From Norana najaformis (lineage: Eukaryota; Annelida; Clitellata; Crassiclitellata; Hormogastridae), in the NCBI GenBank assembly GCA_964023275.1, contig OZ029916.1, positions 10,339,607-10,403,606 on the forward strand: a stretch of DNA of 64,000 nucleotides, written 5' to 3'. This document shows, piece after piece, positions 22,740 through 36,500 of the stretch. The first letter of the stretch is position 1. Every line of letters starts with the position of its first letter. The position numbers and the translations under genes are program-made. Under the pieces are notes generated by a model. That model did no database searches. It was not told the origin of the DNA and was given only the letters and a program-made list of their open reading frames with translations.

Positions 22740-23135
22740 ACAGATAAGTTGCAGAGGGGTTTGATTTGTCAGGTGTCAGGTATGCTACAGGGGCAGATTA
22801 ATTCAGGCTAATCTGATGGACTAAGGGAATTAATTCTGGTTACTCTGCATCAGCTGCACAAGCCATAGAAACATATCATATGAAGATATAGAGCATCATC
22901 ATCATCAGAATCAGATGGGAGTGGATTGCCCCTTTTGCCTTCACAGCAAGCAATACATAAGACCAAGAAAGGAACAAAACTAAGCACCTTTTACAACTCA
23001 TTCACCTAGAAAAAGTGAGCATCTGGATTCCTAAGAAGTGCCACTTCAACTACTGGTAATAATTTGCTCTGCTCAGTCGCTTCTGTCATTTCGTTTTCAT
23101 CTTAACGTTTACCTCTTTCAAATTGCTTATCCACC
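22740..23135. other. Unassigned sequence
   Basis: No supported feature. Confidence 0.4.
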
Positions 23136-23139
23136 TTAG

Positions 23140-23275
23140 GCTGCCTCTCTGTCTTGTGGACTGACCTGGATATTGACCCGATTGTGGCTTGGCTTTGGTG
23201 CACCATTGGTTGATGCCTTGTGCATTAGACACCAGCACATTAGAAGTTGCTAATTATTATTATTATTATTATTAA
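23140..23275 (+). mobile_element. LINE 3' end, AAT-tail family
   Basis: GACCTGGATATTGACCCGATTGTGGC, TTTGGTGCACCATTGGTTGATGCC, TTGTGCATTAGACACCAGC and ACATTAGAAGTTGCTAATTATTATT end in an ATT tail. The same blocks in reverse order and strand open the copies at 24200, 47838 and 59560. Confidence 0.8.
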
Positions 23276-23289
23276 TTATCAATACCTTG

Positions 23290-24195
23290 AAATTATCAGA
23301 TGATTTTGAAAAATATTTGAAACAAATTATAAGCAAAAAGCTGACATTGCAAGTGTCAGCATGATTTTCAAGTTGCTACAGTCAAGACCCATTTATGTGC
23401 AGTTGTTATCAATTGCACGCTAATGAACTGCAGGCTAAGTGGGGCATGCTCAAATATAACAGTGCATGATTCATGAAAGTCTTAGTATGGCTAGAAAGCT
23501 CAAAGACATACTGTCTCAAGTGAAGGCACTTGCACTGTAGCCTGCTACCAGAAAATTTTGTCCAATTACCTGGAAAGGCTATATTGCTGTACTGCTATGG
23601 GCAAAAATAAATGATTTCATACCAGAAAATTTATGTTGCTGGCTACCCTAACATCTACCATTTCGAGACGTTATTTAAAAGTGAAGTCCCTGAACTGTAC
23701 TGCCAAGCCAATCAGTGCACAGAGGTTGTACCTTGGCCGAAAGAGCAGCTAAGCTCCTGTGGGTGACAGCCAGACTGTCTACGGCAGGCAAGGGTATAAG
23801 TACTATAATTTATCTCTGCTACAGCTGCTACTAGTTGTGGTCCCTTTATCCGTCTAGTTAGTGGAGATAAGTGCAGGTAAGTTCATCTGCTTTGGAACTG
23901 TATTACCCCTGCAGAGCTTAAACCCAGCAAATGTTGCTGTCTATTCAGGCAGCTGTTACAGTTTATACAAGCTATCTTAAATTATGACAAATGTGACTGA
24001 ATATTAGCAAGTGCAGCACATGCATTGATTTTACAAAAATTCTGCCATGTAGCACTACACAGCAGGTTCCTGTTAGGACTTTTGCATATTAATGTGTCTT
24101 GTGTGTTAAATCAGGAGCCATGCTGCAACTGAGTGCTAAACGGATTTGCATGGGCTGTGCATAAATGGGACTGCACTGTATTTTACAGTGGTCAC
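23290..24195. other. Unassigned sequence
   Basis: No gene or repeat family that I can support. Confidence 0.4.
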
Positions 24196-24197
24196 AT

Positions 24198-24241
<44 letters not shown>

Positions 24242-24660
24242 TAGTAATTTCTAATGTGCCGGTGTCTAATGCACAAGCTAAGCTGCATTCAGGTCAATAT
24301 CTAGAAGGTCTGTCCACAAGACAGAGAGGCAGTCTACGGTGGATAAGCAATTTGAAACAGGTAAGTTTTAAGTTGAGAACGAAATGACAGAAGCTACTGA
24401 GCAGAACAAACAGACACAGGGAGGGAGTTCCAAAAATTACGTCCAGCAACCGAAAAAGCCCGTTCACCTAGGACAGTTCTAGTCCTAGGTATAACCACAG
24501 AAAGACAATCAGATGACCTTGCAGAATAATGGTAAATCTGGGAAATAAGGACTGATTTTAAGTATTGTGGCTGGCCAGAGTTCAATATTTTATAAACATA
24601 TGTGTGATGTATAAGCAGAAGCAACTGGTGCCAAAATAAATCCATGGAGAACTGTTTATC
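24198..24660 (-). mobile_element. LINE 3' end with ORF2 C-terminus, AAT-tail family
   Basis: A 40-bp AAT tail (24200-24241) is followed by the antisense of the family 3' end. The minus strand then encodes QLLLLIHHTYVYKILNSGQP, SARSSDCLSVVIPRTRTVLG and FSVAGRNFWNSLPVSVC. This is the classic C-terminus of CR1-like RT proteins. It is a 5'-truncated copy. Confidence 0.85.
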
Positions 24661-24774
24661 AATAATCAGACCTCTATCACTTTAAATTAGTTTGTTCTCT
24701 AGATTGGTTTTATGACACAGATCAATTGGCAGCAGAAGTGCTACGGGAGTGTAACTGAAGTTTTCTATAATTAG

Positions 24775-24860
24775 GCTTCTGCCTAAGCTGGGATTTGAAA
24801 AAGAGACCTTTAAAAGATATGGTGTTGTTTTAACCACTGTGTCAACACACACTTCAACGA
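24775..24860 (-). mobile_element. tRNA-derived SINE head
   Basis: The minus strand reads GACACAGTGGTTAAAACAACACC, then GGTCTCTTTTTCAAATCCCAGC. This resembles a tRNA A box (GTGGTTAAA) and B box (TTCAAATCC) at normal spacing. Confidence 0.5.
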
Positions 24861-25669
24861 AGCTGAAACATTTGACACATGCATAAACAGTTATACAACT
24901 TTGTCAGTTTGTGCATAAGAAAACAAGTAAAACTGGCAACTATTAGGTTGTGTGCATGTCTTTTCTCTTTTAGGCTATTCAATGCCCTTACTCTTTTTGG
25001 CTCTGCAAATGTCCTGACTGCCTAAAATAAGCAATGCCATGGTGCTTTTAGGATGGGCAAACACCCTGACTGTCTAACGCCGAGTTTCACAACTCTGTTA
25101 GGCTAAGCAAATGTCCTGACACTTAAAGGCTAAGCAAACGCCTGCAGCTCTTCGGTTAAGCAATTGCCCTGTCGTCCAATTAGTGGTGTGCATCAATCTT
25201 TGCTCGGCAACATGTAGCCAGTGGCTGAACAAGCCTCTGCCTCCTCCTGATACTCGCTGACTGGCAGAACTACTTAAGATTTTGACAAATGAGGTGCCCG
25301 GTCGTTGGTTCCAATTCACAGCTCAGTGCATCTGTCCCCTCCCCTTGTCCTGCCTCTCCCCTCATCCTGGTTCCCCCCCACCGACTCTAAGGGTGCACGC
25401 AAAACAGAACGTGGATATCAAATCTTCTACATTTGAATAAATGAGGCAGAATGTTCAATTAAGAGGGTCTTGAAAGATACTCTGACCAGATACATAGTGG
25501 TATGGGTATTCTGATACTGCTGATCATTTTTGCTTTAAACTGACTGGATGTTACATAAGTGACCCTACCTACTAAGCAGAACCTTACTGGGTCTGCCTTT
25601 GTACCTCAAAAGCAATGTATTATACTTTGTCACAAGATGCTGTCACTGGCAATAATAAATAATTGAATG

Positions 25670-25737
25670 TAAATGAATGAATGAATGAATGAATGAATGG
25701 ATGGATGGATGAATGGATGGATGAATGGATGAATGAG
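25670..25737 (+). repeat. GAAT/GGAT tetranucleotide array
   Basis: A run of GAAT units passing into GGAT units. Confidence 0.9.
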
Positions 25738-25749
25738 TACAAGCATAAT

Positions 25750-28700
25750 CAAAAACTGCTTAAGATATTAACAGTTAAGTTGTACTTCAACAATTCATCA
25801 ACCTTTCAGTGCCACACTGCATCCAGGGTGTGTCATGCGAACATGTAGATTCATTTGTAGAGCCATCCAACCACCAAGATATGGTTGTTTACTCATTGCA
25901 CTATTTGCATCCTGTCTGGAGTTCTATTACTAACTCCAGATGCAGACATCTATAAGTCGTAAAGCCGACGTCATGCTCCCTACCAGGTCTTGGGGTGCAC
26001 AAGACAGAGGCAGGTCAATACAAATTCAACTCTGCTACCGCCCTACTCAGGTGGTTTCAGCTCCAAGCCTGGATAAAGGAGGACCACCGCGCTAATCATC
26101 TTCATTATGACACAGCGTCATTAAACTGAAACTACAATTCAACAGTACGTTATTGATGACTTGTGTACAGGACTTGAAGCAAGCTACAGCCATCCTGTTG
26201 CACTTGATGCATTAGAACTGATAGCCTTTATAAAACTCCAGACAAATTACTTTGCTATGTTAAACTAATTTGGTTTAACTTAAGTGCCAAATATTCATAT
26301 AGCTCAGTGGTGCTCTTCACTTGGGGAAGCAAAATCAAGATGGCTATTAATCATTACTGGAATGAGGGAAGGTAGAAGCTCAGAAGCTCTTGTCTTAGAC
26401 TAACAGGCAGTCTATTCCAGGTAACGGTCCAACTCTCCAATGCCCTGACACAAAGCTGTATTTACTGTTTCCACTAGGAATCCAAAAGGGCAGTCTTTAC
26501 ACTGGCTGATCCAGGATTTTCTTACAGGAGTGACTGGAATCATTACATATAAAAATATGATGGCAGAGCAGGAACTTTACACAGTCTAATCTTCCAGAGG
26601 GAGACTGAACTTTGACCTGTACTGGTGATCAGCCATCAGTCATTCTGTCTCATTTTCAGGGTTCATTGTAACTTTGCCTTCCTTGTATGATAACACAGAA
26701 TATTTTTTTTTAAATAAAAAATTTTGCAAACTGACCCTAAAAGGGTAGCCTTTACCTCTGCCTTTACCTACCTTTACCTTTACCTTTACAGTCTGCCTTT
26801 AGCTCTGAATCTGCCACTGAACATATATCTATAGCTTATATAGCTAATGTAATTGTCCACTTCACATGTGCTCTTATCACATAACTGAAACGAGTCAAAA
26901 ATGATTCATTGCACCCTTTACATAAGCAAAACATCATACCAGTATCACAATGCAAAAGTTGATGTTGCAGGTCAAAGGTCAACTCAGACAGGAAGTAAAA
27001 ACCACTTGACCAATTTCCCTGTGATCATACCACATTTTAGCACACATTTTAATGCACTACTGAACTCCTTGCTGAGCATTACCTCATAAATCGGCTGAAT
27101 TCACAGTAAGTGAAGCAGCTTCCATGAAAGAATTAATAAAAGCATTATTCTATTTAAAACAGTATGAACTGATGTGCTTATCAAATCAGTGAGACCCAGA
27201 AGTGTGTTTGCAGAGACCAATTTACAAACCATGTCGCATCATCACTGACTAATGCTGCCACATACTAAACAACCAGTCTAGAAGCAGTCAACACTGGCAA
27301 AGCCTACATACCGACTGACACTGACAGTATGGCGCACAAGCCAGTCATTCCTGAAATGCTCTTAAGGACAACTATGTTAGCAGAGTCAACATTTTCTGTG
27401 ATTAGGATCTAGCTGGTGTTGTCTCATGTCTGACTGCGTGGTGAAGAATTCCCTGCTGTCTAATGCACTTCTAAAGCTTACTAACAAGCAAATTAGAATG
27501 TCAAGCTCCTCGTACGACTCTCCAAAGATCTGTCACAATTACTGTGAGTGCACGAATCTGAAGAACAGAAACCAATGGCAACAGACAATAATGACAGCAG
27601 AAATTACGCAAACTCAGAAGTCTTTCACTACAGCACAAAGATATCCAGTCTCTGCCAAATGACTGCATGAAATGAAAGACAAAAGAAGCTAAGAAAAGAG
27701 GGTAAAAGGTTCATTAACAGTCCATTAAATCTTGAATAACTGCTGCGAGTGTACACATGTTTGTGTGTAAGTAAGCACAAAAATATGCACACACCGTTAT
27801 CTGATGTGTGTGTGTGTGTGTGTGTGTACTGTGTAGATGTGGGGGTTCCACTACAGGCTTCCTTCCATGGCAGCTCTCTCATACAGTTCAGCAGTCATGC
27901 ATTCAGATTAAAATGTCGTTTGTAAAAACTTGCTAAGTTCCAGAAGCTGTATCATGCTACAGTTTCTGACTGAAAGAACTCAGATTTAGCAGTGGCTGAA
28001 ACTTTAATCAAGCATAGGCTAAATGTCTTGGCCATGGTCACTACATGCACCTTTAACCAACACTTGAACACTGTTTGCTGGGGCTGGGCTGGGAGCACCT
28101 CTGGGTGGACGTCTGAAGTTGTGTTGTATAAAATTGCTCAGAATGAATGAATGCATATATTATTGTTTGCTATTAGCAGACATTAGCAGCTGTGATGGTA
28201 GTGCAGCCAAGTGTTAATGGTGTTGTGGCTTACATATGGAAACAGGATTATGACCAATTTTTAGGCCCAGTAGCTGATCTGACTCCACCTGGCGTAGGAA
28301 CTTGGACTTTCAGACAAAAAGTTAAAAATGTCATAAATGGTGCTACTCTGACAATTTTGCAGATTTTCAATAGTTTTGCTTTAAACAAAGTAAAATGTCA
28401 TGGATAATTGGAAAACACTGCATGAGAAATGCTCAAAAGATTAAGCACCAAAACTAATTTGAGTTTATTCCAATTTATTTGGATACAAGAAGGACCAACC
28501 AATTTGAGTCCACAACAGCAACTCAAGAAACTACTGACTAGTAAACTTACTTCACAAATGTTAGACAAGTACATAAAAATAAATGTCTGTCTGTCAGCGG
28601 TTGATGTCAAAATGTTGGGCAGAAACTAGCAGGGGAAAAGCTCTAGCGAGCCTACCAAATACACCTTGCAATGTAATACACAAATAAGCTGGAAGCATGT

Positions 28701-30920
28701 CACTGCGGTGTATATATGATGCACATGATTGGAATGTTAAACATTACAGAATTTAGACAAAACATACTCAAAAAAGAGATAACAGAACAAGAAGCATAAT
28801 GGCCTGAAATGATGAAAAATGTATTTACACTCATAAGATTTCAGGGCAACAAGTTCCAATGTTTTTAACCCTGTGTAGCTACAGAAAATAGATGGATGTT
28901 GGTCCTGCAGGCATGAATATCTATAGTCATTTTCATCACAGGTTTAGTACCTGTACTGGATCTCATAAGCTCTTTCTATGTTAGTTGTAAAGTTAGTGAC
29001 AAAATAATTAGGAATCAGCCTGTGGATATGGGAAGACACAAGACTAGCCAAGTGAAACTTTAATGCTTGGGCAGTCAGACAACCAGCAGTAACTGTTTAC
29101 AACTACTGGCATTTAACCTGTGCCATTTTACATGAGTCATTTCCACTGTGTTGCCATTATAATTCACTCTAACATTCTGAAGTACTTCACAGTAATCCTT
29201 TCTAGCATACGACAAAGCTCAGGAATTTCACTGTTTAGAGCTATCACAACTCAAGCCTTTCATCATGATCACAACCATAAATAATGTTTTAAAGAAGAAA
29301 ATTTTTTAATTTGCCAAGAACAAAGCAGAAACAAACCCGCTAAAGGTGACAGCATCAGAAACGGATTCAGCAGCAGAAGAAGAATCCTGGTCTGGCTGCT
29401 TACAATCCATCCCATTGCTGCAGAGGACTTCTGACCAAAACGACGAATCTAGTGCACGAAGTCACTTGGCATTGAAGACAACAAGCAACACAACTGTCTG
29501 GTTTCTGTTATCACCAGCCACCAAAATAAATTCTGGAAACAAAATGCAGAAAACAACAATGTTCAGTGATTCATATTTCAGCCTTCACATTCCAAAAATT
29601 CAAATACAGCTACTTACAAAATGCAGCAGAAAATGGGCAAGAAATCTGGTGTTTGGGGATCTTTAACTTAAGCATCATCATCTGATTGATGCCTTAAGAA
29701 TTGTAATAACAGTGCTGTAGAAGTCACCATATCAGATTAGACTGTCAGAAATTTCAGGTAACCAGTGATTTATGAGAGCATTTGTTTAATGAAGCCAATT
29801 TTCTCCCATTTCCTAAGCGCCTATTCAGCACATTCCTATCTTCTCTATCTGCGCAAATCAATACGACATTTTAATTCAACAGATGCTGCTCTTCTAATCA
29901 TCTCTAAATAAAAATCCGTGTAATGTGCACATTCGCTGAACATACTAGGACATTTCTTTATGGCAGCATATTACCATAAAAGGTGCAGCAAAAGAGAGAT
30001 AAATTTCTGGCACTAGCACCTTGAATTTTGGTGCCATAGAATCAGCCGGCTGAGTCACTGGGCCGCACGCTGTACTAGCAACACAGACACATGTGAGGCA
30101 AGAAATGCGACAGACGCCAGAAATGATGCAGAAGACATTTAATTACACATGGCATGAGGAACAGTAAAGATGCTTTGATCTCTTCCTGTCCACCATCCTT
30201 GACAGGTTCTATCCGATCAATGTTTTCCTTTTCCACAGCCTTGGTAAACTCTTGGCTATGGACTACCATTTGTGATTAAAAGGCAAACTTCTGGTGATGG
30301 CTAGTCTGTAGGTCCATGTTCAACACTGAACCCGTCTTGTGCACTATGCACAGAAAGTACACTGGCACTGTTAGGTTGGTGCTTGCGATAATTAAGGAAC
30401 ACATTCATTAGTAGTTACTTATCAGTTCTGCTATGCTTGCACTATGCACAGAATGAAACTTATGTACAATATAAATATTATTTAGGTATGGTAAGGCAAA
30501 GCAAGTAAGGTAAACTAAGATAAGTTTGAGCAGGGTAAGATAGCACCACACCACAGTAAATCATTTTCCATTGTTATCTAAAGCTCTCTGACATGTGACC
30601 TTTCGGTTAAAAATCTTTTTAACGAAGCACGTTCAAACAGCAGTTCAACAAATTAAAGCCTTTCTTTCTGTGACATAATTTGTTGGTGAATGACCACAAC
30701 CCCTTGGCACGACCTTTCTAGATTTTCGCTGGGCACTGAAAATGACCAATCGACTCGGCTCTTGCAGATTTGATGGGAATAAGTGCCAGCAAATGAACTA
30801 GTCTTCTTGACGGAATTTTTGTGCGGCGATATCAAATGTCAGCGACTTTCATTTACATTTTTAACCAATGCACGACAGCTTTAAACACGATTAGGAAGTG
30901 TTTCTGACAAATAATAGCAC
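25750..30920. other. Unassigned region with minor repeats
   Basis: It has short SSRs (TTTACC near 26755-26785; TG near 27805-27830). A fragment at 26055-26130 (AAAGGAGGACCACCGCGCTAATCATCT, GCGTCATTAAAC) recurs at 44740-44815. A GGCTGGGAGCACCTCTG block near 28088 is shared with 7588. No supported exon. Confidence 0.4.
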
Positions 30921-30929
30921 CTATGTTGC

Positions 30930-31290
30930 TGATGTGTAACTGCCTGGATGGGTTTGCTCCATCTGATCTCAGGGATCTGTGTATTTCAGTGTCGTCTGTA
31001 TCTGGCCACAGATCTCTTTTCTCTGCAGTAGTCGGCATGTCCAGTACTTTCAAAACACAACATGGCAGCTTTTCTGTGACCGTCCCTTAATCCTGGAACA
31101 GGCTGTCATGCAACCTGTGAAATGAGCTTTTTATCCTTGGCTCTGAATCTGCACAAATCCAGTGACAGAGAGAGGCAGAAAACAATTTCCACCAAGCTAT
31201 CTGACTGGCCTTGTGTTGTCAGGTCTGTTGAGTTTTCTAGAAAAGTTGCTGTATAAATGTGCAGTTATGATTATGATTAATATGATTACA
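30930..31290 (+). mobile_element. LINE ORF2 C-terminal fragment
   Basis: The plus strand reads CNCLDGFAPSDLRDLCISVS, then SVSGHRSLFSAV and GSFSVTVP*SWNRL, matching the conserved CR1-like C-terminus with stops. It ends near a TATGATTATGATTAATATGATT tail. Confidence 0.7.
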
Positions 31291-31299
31291 GTATCCGTT

Positions 31300-32980
31300 G
31301 ACAAGAAAAGGCCAGATCATCAGCACTGTAACAGGAAAATCATACAGCACCTCCTAACCCTTCAGATTATAACAAATACTTTTAGCAATTATAAATGTGT
31401 GTATTCATGTATCTGATCAATTATGTAGCATCTTTTAAGAACCAAGCAAAGGCACTAAAATCTGGCTGTGTAACAGACCAAAAAAGGCTCAACTTCAGAC
31501 GGGCTGAAAGTGTTTCTTGAGCTGTCTGCAATGGAACAGTACATACTTTTTGCACAAGACTGTTTCGAAAGCATAGTCCACCGCATGAGAAAGCACAACA
31601 TGTGCCTGGATTGTCTATCGTACAACAACACGGAAACAACAAGTCCCCATGGGCCGCAGAACGTAATAGAACAAACACCAGCGTCATGTGGCCAAAAACA
31701 TCATTATGGCCACTCTAAAACAGCATTATCTTACAGTATTAATGCCATGTAATGTAAAGCAATGTGATGCGATGCACGGAGATATTGTCAGTGGGACACC
31801 ATGTTAGATGTAAATGTCTGTTGAACCACAAAGACATAGTTATGTCTAGTGTTCTCATTAAAATACTAGTTAGCGATCTAAGTGATTACAGTGGTCCACA
31901 CGCAGGTTAGTATTTTCTGGCTACTGAAAAACAAAGTCACTCGATCTACCGCATCAAACTACTACAATAAAATTAATTCTAATTATACATACATATTTTA
32001 ATACTATAAAGTCATATACATAGGTTTTATTGCAAAAACAAATGTTGATTTTTGTTTTTAAAATGTTCATTCATATAAAAACAAGATCTTACAAGTTAAT
32101 CATAGATTACAAGGCTTCATGCATCACAGCCCATATCGCTCTTCTGTGGTTTTTCATAAGTGAGAGGTTCGATCAAACTGAATTACGTGTTTTACATTAA
32201 CTAAATCACAGCTCTGTGGAAATTTACAAAAAGCATGTGTCTTGGGGTTTGAAGGATCTTTCAGCTAAACCACAGACATGAACAGAGCAATCTGGCAGCA
32301 CCTTCTTCACCTCCCAGCTTCTGCTGATAGTAATATAATCTTCTGAATAAGGAGACAGCCAAGTTGACTCAGACAACCTATCCAAAAACTAAGCAGCCTC
32401 AATGTTGCTTTCAAGTTAATTTCACTTTGCCTGAAACACCAGCAGCCATTCGTGGTAGTGAACCATTTTGCTGTCTCTCAACGTCATCTGAAGTATTCAC
32501 GATGTGAACAAGTAGATCTCGACCAGAAACCAAAACCAATAAGTCCAGAGAGAGGAAAATGGTTCGACTTATTCCAAATACCCAAGTTCAGACACTCCCA
32601 AATAATCTTCCACTCCTGGCACGGAAGACTCTGAACTGAATGCCAACAGGCAGAGTGAAGGATAAGCTTCGGACGCATTACTTTCCCTATTCAAATATTT
32701 ATGTGCCATCACCCGTAATGCAAACGGACGGCTACCGACTGACCATGCAGGAGCAAATACAGTATGTCATCTCTGAATGTATGCCATCCAGTCTGATATT
32801 GGAACAACAGGTCAGCCATTTCCGGATGTCGACCAGCTTCGATCAATTTACGACAGATGGAGAAGGGTATCAACTTAACATTTAAGAACTCTCCACTTAA
32901 GTGAAGAATGGAATAGCCCATCCACTGCATATCTTCACCACAGCACTGTCGATGGCTTAGTCGTCAGATACCTTTTAGCC
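31300..32980. other. Unassigned sequence
   Basis: Several short frames but no recognisable domain, splice frame or repeat. Confidence 0.4.
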
Positions 32981-32982
32981 AT

Positions 32983-33177
32983 TCAGTGAATGGTGGTGCA
33001 TAATGAAGCTACAAGTATGTCGGCTGGCTTTTCACACAGATTGCTGCATCCATCTTTCATCAGCAGAATTCCCTGCTTCAGTACTGGTCTGATGCCATCT
33101 CGTTCAGGAGAACCAATGATCAATACCCGGACCTCAGATGCTACTGCTAAAGCAGCCAATATTTCTTTAGAATTCCT
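32983..33177 (-). CDS. Short protein-like open stretch, unidentified
   Basis: The minus strand is open for 64 codons between two stops, with no ATG at its head: ILAALAVASEVRVLIIGSPE, then RDGIRPVLKQGILLMKDG and CEKPADILVASLCTTIH. The hydrophobic strand followed by a Gly turn looks protein-like. It could be a terminal exon or a transposon relic; I do not recognise it. Confidence 0.25.
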   Translation of the reverse strand, partial: RNSKEILAALAVASEVRVLIIGSPERDGIRPVLKQGILLMKDGCSNLCEKPADILVASLCTTIH

Positions 33178-33239
33178 TTATTTCTCTGTCCAAAATAAAC
33201 ATTGTCCAGCCCAATGCCGCCACATTTAGTAAAGTACAT

Positions 33240-34470
33240 GTTTATTTTCTGTATCCTGACCTAATGAGACCTATTTTCTACCTACATGTAAAGATGCTAA
33301 GCAGCAAACCAACTAAATAAATGGTACCACGTGAAGAACCTGGTCTTGTGTTTAGTTGGTTAATTAGTCTCAGTAGCTTCGTTAACCTCTATCTGTTCGA
33401 GTATAAAATTAGCTTTCTACTTGCACAGAGGCGCTTCGACCAAATGCATAGCCAGAAAAAGGCAGTTGTAGGGGAATGATTAAGACTACAAGACCAAGAC
33501 CAGTGCTACGCTCAGACATTTATTTCTGTACTCCCTGGCTGATTTTAATGAAGACAGACAATTATCCCATATTCATGTTTCATTCTTATAGTTATATAGC
33601 ACTACTGCAAATAAATCATGCTAAGCTTTAAGGACTTGCCCAGCATCCCTATGCAGTAACCATCTCAAAGAAGCCTGGAACCTGCACAATCAGTACAACG
33701 TCATAAGCGCCAAACCAGTCAGTAAAACAGACTGCTCTCTTCAAAGCCACTCCTAAACAGTTCATGGTCACTAACTTAGCACAATGCAGCTTAAACATAA
33801 GACCACTCATCCTTTGTTGCATCATGAGATTAGGGCTTGGTTACCTTCCCTCAACACAAGGTAAGGTGAGAAAGCAAACTTACAAGCTACGATAAAGAAA
33901 TGTAAAGGAAACTTTAGACAATATGCCAGAAGAGCAAATAAAATGAAAATAACCTTACAATTTTTTCTTCCTGGTTTGACAGAGAACTGTTAATTCAACT
34001 CATATAAACACATTCTCCATTCTGAAGTAGCTAAAAATTTCAGTGTGCCAGCATTTTGTCTCAGCTACCCCTAACCATCACCCTCCATACAATTTCTGCT
34101 TCACAGCATCGTTTTTCTAAATTATGCAAATCCTTATCAAATCGTCTTCCATGCTTAAATTTCTCCAGCCACTTAAATACAGGTCAAAGGACAAGCATCT
34201 CACAAGTGCCTTTGACTCACCAGTAGTCATTTATTCTGACTACATTTATTTCCCTCAACTACCTTCTTTCTTTTCATTCTGGCAGTAAAGCAATAGGGAA
34301 GTTAAAAACAAATACCCAACAATTCATATACACAAGCAAATGCACTCTAAATTCTTTTTCGTGCAGGACTTCATTCAAAGAAGAATTTCTTTTGGAATTT
34401 TCTCCATTGATGTGCAACACACACACACACACACCAAGTACCAGTGCCTCAGAATCCAGTCTTTCAGTCA
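33240..34470. other. Unassigned sequence
   Basis: AT-rich; a short ACAC run near 34418-34433. No supported gene. Confidence 0.4.
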
Positions 34471-34499
34471 CTCATCTTTGTGCTGGTGATTGACATACG

Positions 34500-35210
34500 C
34501 TGGCCCGGTGCACAGAATGGCCACATTAGCGCAAGATCAAAGACACCAGAACTTTACTATATCAAATGAAGCGTCGATGCAGCAAGCAGACAAGAAAAGC
34601 AAACGAAGCTAACAAAAGATCGCTCCGGCCGAGCAAACAGGCTTACCGCATTCACGAGTCCATGTCTTCAGCGCAGCCTCGAATCGGCGCCGACTATATC
34701 GTACATAACGACCAAAGCGCCAATGGAAAACACATTATTCTCTTCGCGGCACAGTTCGAAGATACGCCACACATCATTCTCGTGCCGGCCGATTGTCTCC
34801 GAATATGTTATTAATCACACGAGAACGACCGGCGCAAGAAACAGTTGTAGTCCGTCGTTGTCTGTGTTCTGCAGGCCAGCGGCACCGCGTGCCAAGTGAC
34901 GATTTCTGTTCGGCGACAGATGCCTAACGTGTCGTCGACGACGGAACGATATTCCATTTACTTATTGCGACCATCATCAGCGAATGGACCGGCGTCGTCG
35001 TCGCCGTCGTCGTCGCTGCAAGCACATCCGTCCACGGCACACAAACACGCACACACGCACGCATGCGCATACGCACGCGCCGTGCTACGGCAATAATCGT
35101 AGGCCATTTACAACGTACAGATGCACGTAACTCATAGCGCCACGCATGCGCACTAGCGCTTTGGCTAACGGATGACAGCAGTCGGTTAATTTGTGTCCGT
35201 TACATCCTCA
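34500..35210 (-). promoter_or_regulatory. CpG-rich island-like stretch; candidate promoter / 5' exon
   Basis: This is the only stretch in the window dense in CpG: GTCGTCGACGACGG, GGCGTCGTCGTCGCC, CACGCATGCGCATACGCACGCGCC, CCACGCATGCGCACTAGCGC. GCATGCGCA occurs twice and resembles the palindromic NRF-1 site. On the minus strand a canonical donor, AATGCG|GTAAGCC, lies at 34646-34645, so a minus-strand 5' exon could end at 34647. It has no long coding frame. A link to the Robo gene 28 kb downstream on the same strand is inference only. Confidence 0.4.
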
Positions 35211-36500
35211 TGATCAACTTACAAATATCGCTGCACTATGCAAAACGTTGCTAAGGTTACCCAAAAGGCTCCATCGGTACGGAATCGCAAAGCGTTATCA
35301 CCTAATGGATTAATGCGACAGAAAGCACTACCTTGTAGAGGAATACCTATGCCTTGTGCATGCCCGCTTGTACTGTATTTGGTTATACGAAGGCAACATT
35401 TAAATCACATCCATACATGACGACGACGACGATAATGATGATGACAATCTGAGAACTTCTATAGTGCCACTTTAATAATGCTCAAATCATCAGATGATGG
35501 TTACTACTAAACAAAATCGTGCAAGTCATATTTCAGAGTGAATTTCGACAAACGCCAAAGGGAGTCCAGAAACGTAACAGTTTAAGGAGGAAATTAATCC
35601 AGGAAGAGATGAGTTTTTAGTTAAGATCTGAAAGCTGAAACAGACTGCCAAGGGAACGTAATCGTAATCTCGAGATTTCTACAGCGCCCAACGAAAGCTA
35701 AGTCGCGGGAGCCAGCTTATTCACAGGCGCTCAGTCAAAACAAAATCGCTAGGCAAAAGGGTTCGGTTCCAGGTCAAGATCCAGGAGTCAGGCAGTCGGA
35801 CGGCTACAGTGGATGATGTTTGAAATTGAAGCGAGAAGAGAGATAAGGGGAAGAGGAAGAATCAGGGAACGTTTGGTGGAAGAGATTTCCAGAGTCTAGG
35901 GCCAGTGAGAGAAAGGGCATGTGTGCCAATAGCTGTCCTTGTCCATGGAATAGTCAGATTAAGAGTTGAAAAACCCTGTGTTGAGATAAGCCTTGGGAGT
36001 TAGCATGGAGTGAAGATAGTAAGTTTGGCCAAAATGTAGAGTCCCGTATATGATAAGCCCAGTCTTGAAAAATATGTGCTTTTCTATGAGCAACTTTTTA
36101 AGAAAGGTGTTATATATTTATATCTTGGAGTTTTAGTGATAGCTTTTTCCAATGTATTTTGAACTAATCTCCATCAAATTAGCTTTGAAATGCCAGTAAG
36201 TAGCAAGTTGCAGTAGTCAAGACGGCTGGAGACTAAGGCATTAGCCAAACAAATGCGGACAGGAAAGGGAATGTGGTGCCCAATCCTACGGATGTAACAG
36301 ATAGGGTAGTGAACAGACCTACATAAAATTATAGAGTTAACGTGTTCACTAAATGACAGGGTGGAGTCAAATGCAACACCCAAATTGTGGGATGGACAAC
36401 TGTTTTGTATGACAGATGCTTAGCTGGACAGAATTCAAAGAATTAAATTTGTTCAGTTGCTGTGAAGGTCCAAAAAGGCAAAACTAAATTTTGGATGGGT

